64,000 nucleotides of DNA from assembly GCA_965601485.1 (NCBI GenBank), contig OZ271846.1, positions 310,001-374,000 of the forward strand, given 5' to 3'. This document shows, piece after piece, positions 54,260-62,147 of the stretch; the stretch's first letter is position 1, and every line of letters starts with the position of its first letter. Below the pieces are notes generated by a model. It was given only the letters and a program-made list of their open reading frames with translations. It ran no database searches and was not told where the DNA came from. Made by a program: the position numbers and the translations under genes. Origin of the DNA: Methylotenera_A aquatica (lineage in GTDB: Bacteria; Pseudomonadota; Gammaproteobacteria; Burkholderiales; Methylophilaceae).

Positions 54260-54721
54260 ATGTCAGATAATCATGGTGTTGATACGCCCATTACCAGAGC
54301 GCTTAATACTATTTTAGAGCTGGAGCTGGCGGGTGTAGTGCGTTATACGCATTATGCGTTGATGGTGTTTGGCTACAACCGTATTCCCATTGTTTCTTGG
54401 TTACGCAGCCAAGCAGCTGAGTCTCTGACACACGCTGATAAAGCAGGCGAGCTTATTACACACTTAGGCGGGCACCCCTCGTTGTCGATTGGCCCATTGC
54501 TAGAAACGCACAATCACGATATTGGTGATATTTTGCGCGAATCAATGGCGCACGAGAAGTTGGCACTAAACGCTTACAGAGCACTTCTCAAGTTGGTTGA
54601 GGGCGAATCGGTGATGCTGGAAGAATACGCGCGTGAGATGATTTATCAAGAAGAACTACATTCTGGCGAAGTCGATAAAATGCTTCGCAAACCAGGTGAG
54701 ATTGCTAAATTTCACGAATAA
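54260..54721 (+). CDS. Ferritin-like diiron protein (bacterioferritin family)
   Basis: A 153-residue four-helix protein. Diiron-type ligands appear as ILELELAGVVRYTHYA (Glu), EAxx-type SLTHADKAGELITHLGG (His), MAHEKLALNAY (Glu) and YQEELHSGEVDKML (Glu/His). It resembles bacterioferritin-like proteins of the DUF-type Bfr-like subgroup with longer C-terminal helix. Iron storage or peroxide protection is possible. The ATG at 54260, seven bases after AGGAG, is preferred over the ATG six bases earlier, which would be one base after the ribosome-binding site. Confidence 0.88.
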   Translation: MSDNHGVDTPITRALNTILELELAGVVRYTHYALMVFGYNRIPIVSWLRSQAAESLTHADKAGELITHLGGHPSLSIGPLLETHNHDIGDILRESMAHEKLALNAYRALLKLVEGESVMLEEYAREMIYQEELHSGEVDKMLRKPGEIAKFHE

Positions 54722-54742
54722 TTTGCATCCGATTCAGATTTA

Positions 54743-54769
54743 AAAAAAGCGGCCTAGGCCGCTTTTTTT
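54743..54769. terminator. Bidirectional terminator between ferritin-like and NlpC genes
   Basis: Perfect palindromic stem AAAGCGGCC / GGCCGCTTT with 2-base loop, flanked by A7 and T7. It serves both converging genes. Confidence 0.92.
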
Positions 54770-54805
54770 GTCTACAAGTAATGGTAGTTGTTGATGCCAT
54801 AGTTG

Positions 54806-55360
54806 TTATTTGGCAGACTTTTCGATTTCTCTATCTAGCCGTTGGGCGCCATTAAAGCGGCTTGCCCAATAACCATTATTCATACTTTCTACACGCACTG
54901 CTTCGCCAGAGCTGGGGGCATGAATAAATTTGTTATCACCCATATAAATACCCACATGCGAAAACGCCGATTTCATGGTGTCAAAAAACACCAGATCACC
55001 GGGTTGAAGTTCTTGTTTTTTGACGGTTTTACCAATTTGCGCAATAGCACGCGCGGTGGGTGGTAAGGTTAGGTTGGTTGCTTGACTAAACACGTAACGC
55101 ACAAAGCCGCTGCAATCAAAACCTGTTTCTGGGCTTTTCCCGCCGTATTTATATTTAATACCAGTTAGGCTGAGTGCGTTAATGAGCACTTCTTGCGCCC
55201 GCGTCTGCCAGTTTGTGTTTTCGATTTGATTGCCAGCCGTTTCGTTCTCACCAATGTTATGCATCGCAACACCAGCGGCATTTTCTAAAAACGATTCTGC
55301 AGCAGCAGTGTTTAAACAGATGCTTAGAAAAACCATTAAGGATGATATTAAAAACTTCAT
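54806..55360 (-). CDS. NlpC/P60 family peptidoglycan hydrolase (C40)
   Basis: A 184-residue secreted protein. A signal peptide (LMVFLSICLNTAAA) precedes the catalytic domain from about residue 70. The catalytic Cys lies in FDCSGFVRYVF, the His in AFSHVGIYMGDN and the third residue in KFIHAPSSGEAV. GDLVFF, KYKYGGKSPETG and the Tyr-containing pattern match cell-wall DL-endopeptidases. No extra binding domain is present. It probably trims peptidoglycan in the periplasm. Confidence 0.93.
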   Translation of the reverse strand: MKFLISSLMVFLSICLNTAAAESFLENAAGVAMHNIGENETAGNQIENTNWQTRAQEVLINALSLTGIKYKYGGKSPETGFDCSGFVRYVFSQATNLTLPPTARAIAQIGKTVKKQELQPGDLVFFDTMKSAFSHVGIYMGDNKFIHAPSSGEAVRVESMNNGYWASRFNGAQRLDREIEKSAK

Positions 55361-55480
55361 GCAGTATTTTTTAGGTTGTTAAATCTCTTTTTTAAAAACT
55401 AAAGCCTACTTTAAATTCGCAAAATTATCTATAAATCATGCTTTTTACACTAAAATAGGCTTGTTAGATTCAAGTACTTA

Positions 55481-55780
55481 CTAAGCCATGGCGTCTTTAA
55501 TCAAGCCAACAATAGGCAGTAAAATACCTATACCTATACCTACACCTACACCTACACCTACACCTACACCTACACCTGCCACTTCCGCGATGATCGATAT
55601 CTGCTACAACTGTTGCAGCACCCACACCAAACATGGCCAGCAACTGGGCATTTAAACCACTACTTAAATAACCGACAAGTGAGCTACCTTAAGATACCTA
55701 AGCTGAGATTTTTATGTAAACCGCCTGCAATGTTGTCGCCTACCACTAATTTGTTGAATTACAAAACCTAAATTCATACA
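55481..55780 (-). pseudogene. Decayed small membrane-protein gene with hexamer expansion
   Basis: On the minus strand, fragments in different frames read NKLVVGDNIAGGLHKNLSLGIL, GSSLVGYLSSGLNAQLLAMFGVGAATVVADI and IAEVAGVGVGV...GILLPIVGLIKDAMA then TAG at 55481. Frameshifts break the sense between about 55680-55690 and again near 55600. The last segment includes a run of Gly-Val/Gly-Ile units made by a hexanucleotide array. The family is not recognised; hydrophobic Gly-rich helices suggest a former membrane protein. Confidence 0.4.
55527..55574. repeat. Hexanucleotide tandem array (CCTATA)2(CCTACA)6
   Basis: Two CCTATA units (55527-55538) and six CCTACA units (55539-55574), all perfect. The period of six is frame-neutral and gives Gly-Ile/Gly-Val on the minus strand. 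Confidence 0.97.
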
Positions 55781-55850
55781 TCATACTTAGAAATAGAACA
55801 GAAATGAAATTTGCATTCCTAGCAGGCTATAGGGTTTATGACAAGCGTTC

Positions 55851-55885
55851 AAAAAAAATGCCATATTCTGTAAAGAATATGGCAT
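55851..55885 (-). terminator. Terminator of the PEP-CTERM gene
   Basis: On the minus strand ATGCCATATTC / GAATATGGCAT with a 6-base loop is followed by eight T, about 85 bases after the PEP-CTERM stop codon. Confidence 0.92.
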
Positions 55886-55967
55886 CAATTCAAGGATTTA
55901 TTATTCACTAATAGATTAAATAATAATCAATGGTTTATATAATTGACTTGAAAGTAAATTTCCTTAA

Positions 55968-56864
55968 CTATACTTTTTTACTTTTGCGACGTGATGCGGC
56001 GCCAATAAAACCTAAACCTGCAACAAGCATGGCGTAGGTTTCTGGCTCGGGAATTGGTGCCAGAGTGGTAGCGCCGATCAGTTCCCTGTTGCCAACAACA
56101 TTTGTGATACTGGGCGTGGTAGTGAAGTTATAGTTACCGGTTGTAGCCTCAAGCTGAAAACTATTCACCGATACGTTGTTTTGGGCAAAAACGACTGCAT
56201 AGAACGTCTGTTCAACGCCTGCGAGCAAGTTGTAGGTAGACGTGTTGAATGAAACGCTGTAAGCATCATAGCTCGTAGTTGCAAGATCGGTCTCAGTGGT
56301 CGACGGTAGGATTGATACATCTGCAAGTTCGTCACCGAAGTAGAACGAAGCAAGTTGCGGGACGGTTGCGCCAAATATAGTTGAAGTGAAACTAAAATCT
56401 CCAAATGCTGACAATTCAAACGACAGGGTAGTATCGATAGACGACAGGACGCTACCGGACAGCGTTATGTATTTATCGCCGGACTTGTTAGTTCCAGTTG
56501 ACGTCACGCCTAAACCAAGGGTGTCGTAGTTGTAAGTGTTTACGTCAAATGTCGTTGTGGTCGTCGGAGTCCGGTAGTTGTACTGCAATCCAGACGTAGT
56601 CTCTGTTGGAGCGGTAAATACTTCACTGCTCAGAGCATTAGTGATCGTAGTGTTGATATTGAGCGGTTGGCTACTAACGGCGTTCTTTACAATTAATGGA
56701 TCTGATGTCGTAACTGTTCCCGTTCCCAAATTGACAGCGTTTGATTGAACACCAGAAACAGATAATATGGGTGTATCAGGAATAGCATTAGCAATGCCTG
56801 CAAATAATGATAATGCGGCAGCAACCACAACACCATTTTTATTTTGTAACTTAAAACCGTTCAT
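55968..56864 (-). CDS. PEP-CTERM exosortase substrate, function unknown
   Basis: A 298-residue secreted protein. A signal peptide (AAALSLFAGIANA) is followed by a Ser/Thr/Asn-rich mature domain. The C-terminal tail is IPEPETYAMLVAGLGF..., then RRKSKKV. The pattern PEP, hydrophobic helix and basic end is the classic PEP-CTERM signal, processed by an exosortase. The mature part is not recognised and has little beyond beta-rich, low-complexity character. Codon use differs from the neighbours (many GTC, ACG, AAC, TAC), suggesting recent arrival. The start at 56864 follows TTGGAGA; a longer in-frame start is unlikely. Confidence 0.9.
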   Translation of the reverse strand: MNGFKLQNKNGVVVAAALSLFAGIANAIPDTPILSVSGVQSNAVNLGTGTVTTSDPLIVKNAVSSQPLNINTTITNALSSEVFTAPTETTSGLQYNYRTPTTTTTFDVNTYNYDTLGLGVTSTGTNKSGDKYITLSGSVLSSIDTTLSFELSAFGDFSFTSTIFGATVPQLASFYFGDELADVSILPSTTETDLATTSYDAYSVSFNTSTYNLLAGVEQTFYAVVFAQNNVSVNSFQLEATTGNYNFTTTPSITNVVGNRELIGATTLAPIPEPETYAMLVAGLGFIGAASRRKSKKV

Positions 56865-56888
56865 TCTGATTCTCCAAAGTAAATAAAA

Positions 56889-56921
56889 TTTTACCAAACT
56901 TAATTTGTTAAATTGGTAAAA
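56889..56921 (-). promoter_or_regulatory. Inverted repeat in the PEP-CTERM gene leader
   Basis: TTTTACCAA (56889-56897) and TTGGTAAAA (56913-56921) pair perfectly, with TTAA pairing inside the 15-base spacer. It sits about 25 bases upstream of the start codon and could be an operator or a leader hairpin. Confidence 0.45.
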
Positions 56922-57353
56922 AAATCATTTAAAATTTAAACTTCTTAAGAAAATAAATATTAAAAAATAAATATTTAAATTTTTAATGCAGTGATTCTAA
57001 GGTGCGAGTTTGGGTTTAAATGATCGTAACAACTAAACATACCTAAAACTTCAATTAGATAAATCATATGTACTTTTCATGACATAGTAATTTATTGCTC
57101 TATAAATTTTTATAGTCTTAAAGGACTAGTATTTAGTGCTTTTTATGACAACACTCTCATTTAAAAATTAAAAAACTAAATTTGCCATGCCATGGGTTTA
57201 AAATGTGAGTTTGCGTATAAAATTATCCCAACATTTAATCAATCCTAAAACATACTTCAGTAATTTTAACACTATATTTTGTCTGCATTACATGATGATT
57301 AACCCTTTTATAGATTTATCTAGTCCATTAGGGCTACGAAGTAATGCTTTTTA
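56922..57353. other. AT-rich intergenic region before dinG-like gene
   Basis: About 430 bases of AT-rich sequence between divergent genes, holding no convincing ORF or terminator. It presumably holds promoters for the PEP-CTERM gene and the helicase. Confidence 0.6.
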
Positions 57354-59282
57354 ATGTCGTTACTGGCTGACTTTTTTTCATCTAATGGTCAGTTAGCAAA
57401 GTCCATTGCCGGCTTTAGTGAGCGTCGACAGCAGCTAGAAATGGCTTTAGCGATTGAAGCGGCCATAAAAGATAACAAGCAATTGGTTGCAGAGGCTGGC
57501 ACAGGCACGGGTAAAACATTTGCTTACCTGGTGCCTGCCCTGCTATCGGGCGGCAAGGTGATTATCTCCACTGGCACCAAAACCCTGCAAGACCAGCTAT
57601 TTAACCGTGATTTGCCAAATGTGCGGGATGCCCTAAAAGTGCCTGTAACGGTTGCTATGCTAAAAGGCCGCTCAAATTATGTGTGCCACTATCATTTAGA
57701 GGCCGCCACGCAAAGTGGCCGCTTCGCCAGCCGCGAAGACGCTAAATATGTGCACTTAATCAAAAACTTTGTTGAAAACAGCAAAACGGGCGATAAAGCC
57801 GAATTGGTTGATGTGCCCGAAAACGCTACGATTTGGCTTAATGTGACCAGCACGCGTGACAACTGTTTAGGCCAAGATTGCAATTTCTATAAAGAATGCT
57901 TTGTGATGGAAGCGCGCAAAAAAGCCCTGGCGGCGGATGTGGTGGTGGTAAATCATCATTTGTTTTTTGCTGATGTGATGCTGCGCGATGAAGGCGTGGC
58001 TGAGCTGCTACCTAGTGCCAATACCGTTATATTTGATGAGGCGCATCAGTTGCCAGAAGTGGCGGGTTTATTTTTTGGTGAAGATATTTCGACTAGCCAA
58101 TTAATTGAGCTTTGCCGCGATAGCGCCACGGCGCATTTAACGCTGGCGAAAGATTGTGTAGCGCTGGGTGAAAGCATTCCTAAGCTTGAAAAAGCCTGCA
58201 AAGATTTTAGGTTGGTGTTTCAGTTTGAAGGCTCGCGCATGCCAGTTCAAAAAGCCTTAGCGCTCAAGAGTTTTGAGTCGGCTTTTGGCGATATGCAGGC
58301 CATGCTAATAGATTTGAATAAAGTATTAGAAAGCCAAGCCGCGCGGGACCCTATGCTGGAAAAGTGTTGGCAGCGTGGTGAGGCGTTAAGTGCGCAATTA
58401 GGCAATTGGATTAAAGCCGAAAATGTCAACTTAGTGCGCTGGGTAGAGGTGTTTACACAATCGGTGCAATTGCACGCCACGCCACTCAGCGTGGCAGATG
58501 GGTTTAGCAAACAATTAAACGCTCAGCCGCGCGCTTGGATTTTCACATCGGCAACGCTTGCGGTGAAGAGTGATTTTAGTCATTACATAACACAAATGGG
58601 TTTGCATGCTGCTGAAACAGGATTTTGGGAAAGCCCGTTTGATTATGGCAATCAAGCCCTGTTATATGCCCCGCCCAATATGCCAGATCCCAATAATAGC
58701 GCGTACGCTGCCGCTGTAGCCGCAGTCAGTTTGCCTGTTATTCAAGCCAGCAAAGGCCGCGCGTTTGTATTGTGCACATCGCTAAAAGCCATGCGCGAAG
58801 TACATGCCTTACTAAAAGATGCCTTTGCAAGTGTAGGCATGGAATATCCTTTGTTAATGCAAGGCGAAAGTACTCGCACCGAATTATTAGACCGATTTCG
58901 CACGCAGGGTAACGCCGTATTAGTCGGCAGCCATAGCTTTTGGGAGGGTGTAGATGTGCGCGGCGAGGCACTTTCCGTCGTCATCATCGATAAATTGCCG
59001 TTTGCCCCACCAGATGACCCCGTGCTTTCTGCACGCATTGATAAAATGAATCAAGAAGGCAAAAATGCCTTTATGGAATACCAATTACCCTATTCTGTAA
59101 TTACCTTAAAACAAGGCGCTGGTCGATTGATTCGTGATGAAACAGATAGGGGGGTGCTGGTAATTTGTGACCCACGCTTAATTACTAAACCTTATGGCAA
59201 AAACATTTGGCAAAGCTTGCCGCCGTTTACGCGCACTAAGGAATTGGTGGATGTTGAGGCGTTTTTTGCCAGCGCGTTATAA
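57354..59282 (+). CDS. ATP-dependent DNA helicase, DinG/YoaA family
   Basis: A 642-residue SF2 (XPD-like) helicase. Walker A is EAGTGTGKTFAYLVP, the DEAH box is VIFDEAHQLPEVA, and the C-terminal motif VI region is ITLKQGAGRLIRDETDRG. Iron-sulfur-type Cys residues lie in YVCHYHLE, DNCLGQDCNFYKEC, so the Fe-S cluster is likely retained. Length fits YoaA (636). It acts on forked or R-loop DNA during repair; the exact role is not defined by sequence. It is first of a rightward operon with arfB and tsaB. Confidence 0.92.
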   Translation: MSLLADFFSSNGQLAKSIAGFSERRQQLEMALAIEAAIKDNKQLVAEAGTGTGKTFAYLVPALLSGGKVIISTGTKTLQDQLFNRDLPNVRDALKVPVTVAMLKGRSNYVCHYHLEAATQSGRFASREDAKYVHLIKNFVENSKTGDKAELVDVPENATIWLNVTSTRDNCLGQDCNFYKECFVMEARKKALAADVVVVNHHLFFADVMLRDEGVAELLPSANTVIFDEAHQLPEVAGLFFGEDISTSQLIELCRDSATAHLTLAKDCVALGESIPKLEKACKDFRLVFQFEGSRMPVQKALALKSFESAFGDMQAMLIDLNKVLESQAARDPMLEKCWQRGEALSAQLGNWIKAENVNLVRWVEVFTQSVQLHATPLSVADGFSKQLNAQPRAWIFTSATLAVKSDFSHYITQMGLHAAETGFWESPFDYGNQALLYAPPNMPDPNNSAYAAAVAAVSLPVIQASKGRAFVLCTSLKAMREVHALLKDAFASVGMEYPLLMQGESTRTELLDRFRTQGNAVLVGSHSFWEGVDVRGEALSVVIIDKLPFAPPDDPVLSARIDKMNQEGKNAFMEYQLPYSVITLKQGAGRLIRDETDRGVLVICDPRLITKPYGKNIWQSLPPFTRTKELVDVEAFFASAL

Positions 59283-59288
59283 ATAGAT

Positions 59289-59687
59289 ATGATTGAGATA
59301 GCAGAGTCTGAATATGAATTAACGGCTATCCGCGCCCAAGGCGCAGGTGGGCAGAATGTGAATAAGGTTTCTAGCGCGGTTCATCTGCGATTTGATATTG
59401 TAGGCAGCAATTTGAGTGATTGGCTGAAACAAAAGTTACTTCATAGCAAAGATAATCGCATTACCGATGAGGGTGTGCTGATATTAAAAGCACAGCAATA
59501 CCGTACGCAAGAGGCTAATAAAAAAGATGCCATCAAGCGTCTGTATAAAATTGTGAATGAGGCCAACCAAGTTAAACCAACGCGCTACGCCACCCGGCCT
59601 AGCTATGGTTCTAAGCAGCGCCGATTAGAAAGTAAAAGTCAGCGTGGGCAAGTGAAGCAATTGCGCGGTAAAATAGCCGCTGATTAA
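59289..59687 (+). CDS. arfB: Alternative ribosome-rescue factor ArfB (YaeJ)
   Basis: A 132-residue peptidyl-tRNA hydrolase related to release factors. The catalytic GGQ lies in AQGAGGQNVNKVSSAVHLRF (residues ~18-37), and the basic C-terminal tail (YGSKQRRLESKSQRG, KQLRGK) is the ribosome mRNA-channel anchor. It frees ribosomes stalled at the 3' ends of mRNAs. It starts 6 bases after the helicase gene and is followed 14 bases later by tsaB. Confidence 0.95.
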   Translation: MIEIAESEYELTAIRAQGAGGQNVNKVSSAVHLRFDIVGSNLSDWLKQKLLHSKDNRITDEGVLILKAQQYRTQEANKKDAIKRLYKIVNEANQVKPTRYATRPSYGSKQRRLESKSQRGQVKQLRGKIAAD

Positions 59688-59701
59688 TCATTTAACACGG
59701 C

Positions 59702-60403
59702 ATGAATTTACTGGCGCTGGACACCTCTACCGAATATTTATCGCTGGCATTAAAGCTTGGCGACAACATATTTACGCATTATCAAGCCGCTGGCTCAGCA
59801 TCGTCGCAATTGGTATTACCGCAAATTCAGATTTTGTTGGATAGCGCCAATATTAAGCTCGGCGACTTAGATGGTATTGCTTTTGGCGCAGGGCCAGGTG
59901 CCTTTACGGGGGTGCGAATTGCAAGCGGCGTGGCGCAAGGGCTGGGTTATGGTGCGAATTTACCAGTTGTTGGCATCAATACTTTAACCGCAGTAGCTGA
60001 AGAAAGTGGCCAAGACAAAGTGGTTGTTTGTTTGGATGCGCGCATGGGTGAGATTTACCATGCCGCTTTAATCAAAGAAAACGGCGTTTGGCTTGAAATA
60101 TCGGAAACCAAAGTATGCAAACCACAAGTGTCGCCTGTGTTAGAAAGTAAGGATTGGGTTGGCGCAGGAGGTGGTTGGGCGGCGTATAAAGAAGTATTAA
60201 TGCAAATTTATTCCAATCATTTAAGCCAATCGGTAAACAATGTTTTGCCAGATATAACACCGACTGCTGAAGCGATTTTGCGTTTAGCGCAGCCCGTTTT
60301 TGAAGCGGGGCAGGCTAAGCCCGCAATGCATGCTATGCCTATTTATATACGTAATCGCGTGGCATTAACCACCTTAGAGCGCGAACAAGGCTTGCGATTA
60401 TGA
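59702..60403 (+). CDS. tsaB: tRNA threonylcarbamoyladenosine modification protein TsaB
   Basis: A 233-residue ASKHA-fold protein that partners TsaD in making t6A37 of ANN-decoding tRNAs. It starts MNLLALDTSTEYLSLAL and contains the conserved GAGPGAFTGVRIASGVAQGLGYG. Length is normal. Its stop overlaps the rimI start (ATGA), the widespread tsaB-rimI pairing. Confidence 0.97.
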   Translation: MNLLALDTSTEYLSLALKLGDNIFTHYQAAGSASSQLVLPQIQILLDSANIKLGDLDGIAFGAGPGAFTGVRIASGVAQGLGYGANLPVVGINTLTAVAEESGQDKVVVCLDARMGEIYHAALIKENGVWLEISETKVCKPQVSPVLESKDWVGAGGGWAAYKEVLMQIYSNHLSQSVNNVLPDITPTAEAILRLAQPVFEAGQAKPAMHAMPIYIRNRVALTTLEREQGLRL

Positions 60404-60861
60404 GCTCCGTATTAAAGCAGGCGTATCAATTACGGCCTATGCAAATGGCTGATTTAGATGCCGTGATGGCGATTGAGCCAACGATTTACTCACATCCCTG
60501 GACGCGCGGCAATTTTAGCGATTCTCTGAATTCGGGCTACAGTGCTTGGGTGCTAGAAGCGAATCAAACAATCATTGGGTATGCTTTATTGATGATGATA
60601 TTAGATGAAGCTCATCTGCTCAATTTAAGTGTGGCGAAAGACCAGCAAAAACAAGGTTTAGGCCGATATCTACTGGAACATATGCTGCAAATTGCTAAAA
60701 ATCACAAAGCGGCCAATATGTTTTTAGAGGTGCGACCTAGTAATATTTCGGCTATCGCTTTGTACGAAAGTATGGGTTTTTGCGAAATGGCAGTGCGCCG
60801 CGGTTATTATCCCGCACCTAATGGCCGAGAAGATGCGTTATTGATGGGGTTGGCGCTTTGA
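60400..60861 (+). CDS. rimI: Ribosomal-protein-S18-alanine N-acetyltransferase
   Basis: A 153-residue GNAT enzyme that acetylates the N terminus of ribosomal protein S18. The acetyl-CoA loop is LSVAKDQQKQGLGRYLLEHML, described at residues ~75-95, and the C-terminal motif NISAIALYESMGF, VRRGYYPAPNGREDALLM is typical. The start overlaps tsaB by ATGA; the next gene overlaps its end. Confidence 0.96.
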   Translation: MSSVLKQAYQLRPMQMADLDAVMAIEPTIYSHPWTRGNFSDSLNSGYSAWVLEANQTIIGYALLMMILDEAHLLNLSVAKDQQKQGLGRYLLEHMLQIAKNHKAANMFLEVRPSNISAIALYESMGFCEMAVRRGYYPAPNGREDALLMGLAL

Positions 60862-60863
60862 CT

Positions 60864-61457
60864 ATGTTGCGTGAAAACGCTTATAAAATGACACGTGAAG
60901 ACGTGTTGCGTGAATTAGAGCTGCTACCAGTTTGGACACTACGCGCGCCGTTACCACAAAAATCAATTATTGAACCAACGCCGTTAAACGTTGAAACAGC
61001 ACAGACTGTTTTGGGTGTGCCAGCCAGGCCAAATATTATTGAAAAAGACATAATTGAAACGCCTCAGGCCGTCTCTAATCCAGCAATAATCATCACATCA
61101 AGCGATAAAAAATGGACATTTGTCTTGCCAAATGAGCTAACTGGGCAAGCGGCTGATTTGTTTAATAATATTTTACGCGCGCTTAGCATCAACAAAACGC
61201 AACCTAGTCAAGCCCAAGATTTAATGCAAGATATTGCTGGTTTAAATGTTGGTGTAGTTGTAGCAGTAGGCGAAAAAATAGCGCAGCAACTGCTCGCTAG
61301 CACTCAACCGTTGGAAATTTTACGCGGTAAAATGCATGATACGAATGGCTTGCAAGTAGTGGCAACTTACCATCCAGATGATTTATTGCTGCATTTACCT
61401 AATAAAGCTAAAACGTGGGATGATTTGTGCATGGCAATAGATGCAATAAGCCGCTAA
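60864..61457 (+). CDS. UDG-fold protein lacking catalytic motifs; probable DNA polymerase III psi-like subunit
   Basis: A 197-residue protein immediately after rimI. The N terminus REDVLRELELLPVWTLRAP resembles the start of betaproteobacterial UDG-like proteins and of HolD. The C-terminal half GEKIAQQLLASTQPLEILRGKM and VVATYHPDDLLLHLPNK follows the family-4/5 uracil-glycosylase fold. The Fe-S cysteines and the N-terminal water-activating motif of such glycosylases are absent, so glycosylase activity is unlikely. In E. coli the psi subunit gene holD lies next to rimI and has a related compact fold. This gene's position and the sequence start make it a candidate psi. The ATG at 60864 was chosen; starts at 60858 (TTG) and 60888 also exist. 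Confidence 0.7.
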   Translation: MLRENAYKMTREDVLRELELLPVWTLRAPLPQKSIIEPTPLNVETAQTVLGVPARPNIIEKDIIETPQAVSNPAIIITSSDKKWTFVLPNELTGQAADLFNNILRALSINKTQPSQAQDLMQDIAGLNVGVVVAVGEKIAQQLLASTQPLEILRGKMHDTNGLQVVATYHPDDLLLHLPNKAKTWDDLCMAIDAISR

Positions 61458-61527
61458 TCGCAGATACTTGAAAATAAGTGTCTTAAGCCCAATTTTAAAT
61501 GAGATGATGATTTTTAAGGAGTTTGAA

Positions 61528-62127
61528 ATGCGTACTTTTTGGCATAAATTTTTATTACTGGCGTTGGCTTTTAGCTTATCAAGCTGCGGCTACAATGCTT
61601 TTCAAAGCTTAGACGAAGAAGCAAAAGCCAGTTGGGCAGAAGTGTTAAACCAATATCAGCGCCGTGCAGACTTGGTGCCTAATTTGGTTGAAACCGTAAA
61701 AGGCTATGCCGCGCATGAGCAAGAGGTACTGACCGATGTGGCGAATGCGCGCTCAAAAGTGGGTAGCATGCAAGTCACACCTGAATTGTTAAACGACCCA
61801 GAAGCGTTTGCTAAATTTCAGGCCGCGCAAGGTCAGCTAACAGGTGCTTTATCGCGCTTAATGGTGGTGGCTGAGAATTATCCCAATCTAAAAGCAGACC
61901 AAGGCTTTAGGGATTTGCAAGCGCAATTAGAAGGCACAGAAAACCGCGTAACGGTTGCGCGTAATCGCTATATCAACACCATTAAAGAATACAACGTGGC
62001 GGTGCGTAGCTTTCCAAATAATCTAACTGCCATGATGTTTGGCTACAAAACTAAACCAAGCTTTACCGTAGAAAACGAAAAAGCGATTGCGCTGACGCCA
62101 AAGGTAGATTTTGGCAATAAAGAATAA
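61528..62127 (+). CDS. lemA: LemA family protein
   Basis: A 199-residue protein. An N-terminal signal with a lipobox-like LSSCGYN segment places Cys near residue 20. The core is helical: NQYQRRADLVPNLVETVKGYAAHE and VARNRYINTIKEYNVAVRSFPNNL, with the C-terminal FGYKTKPSFT. LemA proteins form helical bundles at the inner membrane and are often found with TPM-domain (YgcG) genes, as here. Function is unknown. The ATG at 61528, after AAGGAG, is chosen over the longer frame upstream. Confidence 0.95.
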   Translation: MRTFWHKFLLLALAFSLSSCGYNAFQSLDEEAKASWAEVLNQYQRRADLVPNLVETVKGYAAHEQEVLTDVANARSKVGSMQVTPELLNDPEAFAKFQAAQGQLTGALSRLMVVAENYPNLKADQGFRDLQAQLEGTENRVTVARNRYINTIKEYNVAVRSFPNNLTAMMFGYKTKPSFTVENEKAIALTPKVDFGNKE

Positions 62128-62147
62128 TTTAAGATATTTGCTTAAAC

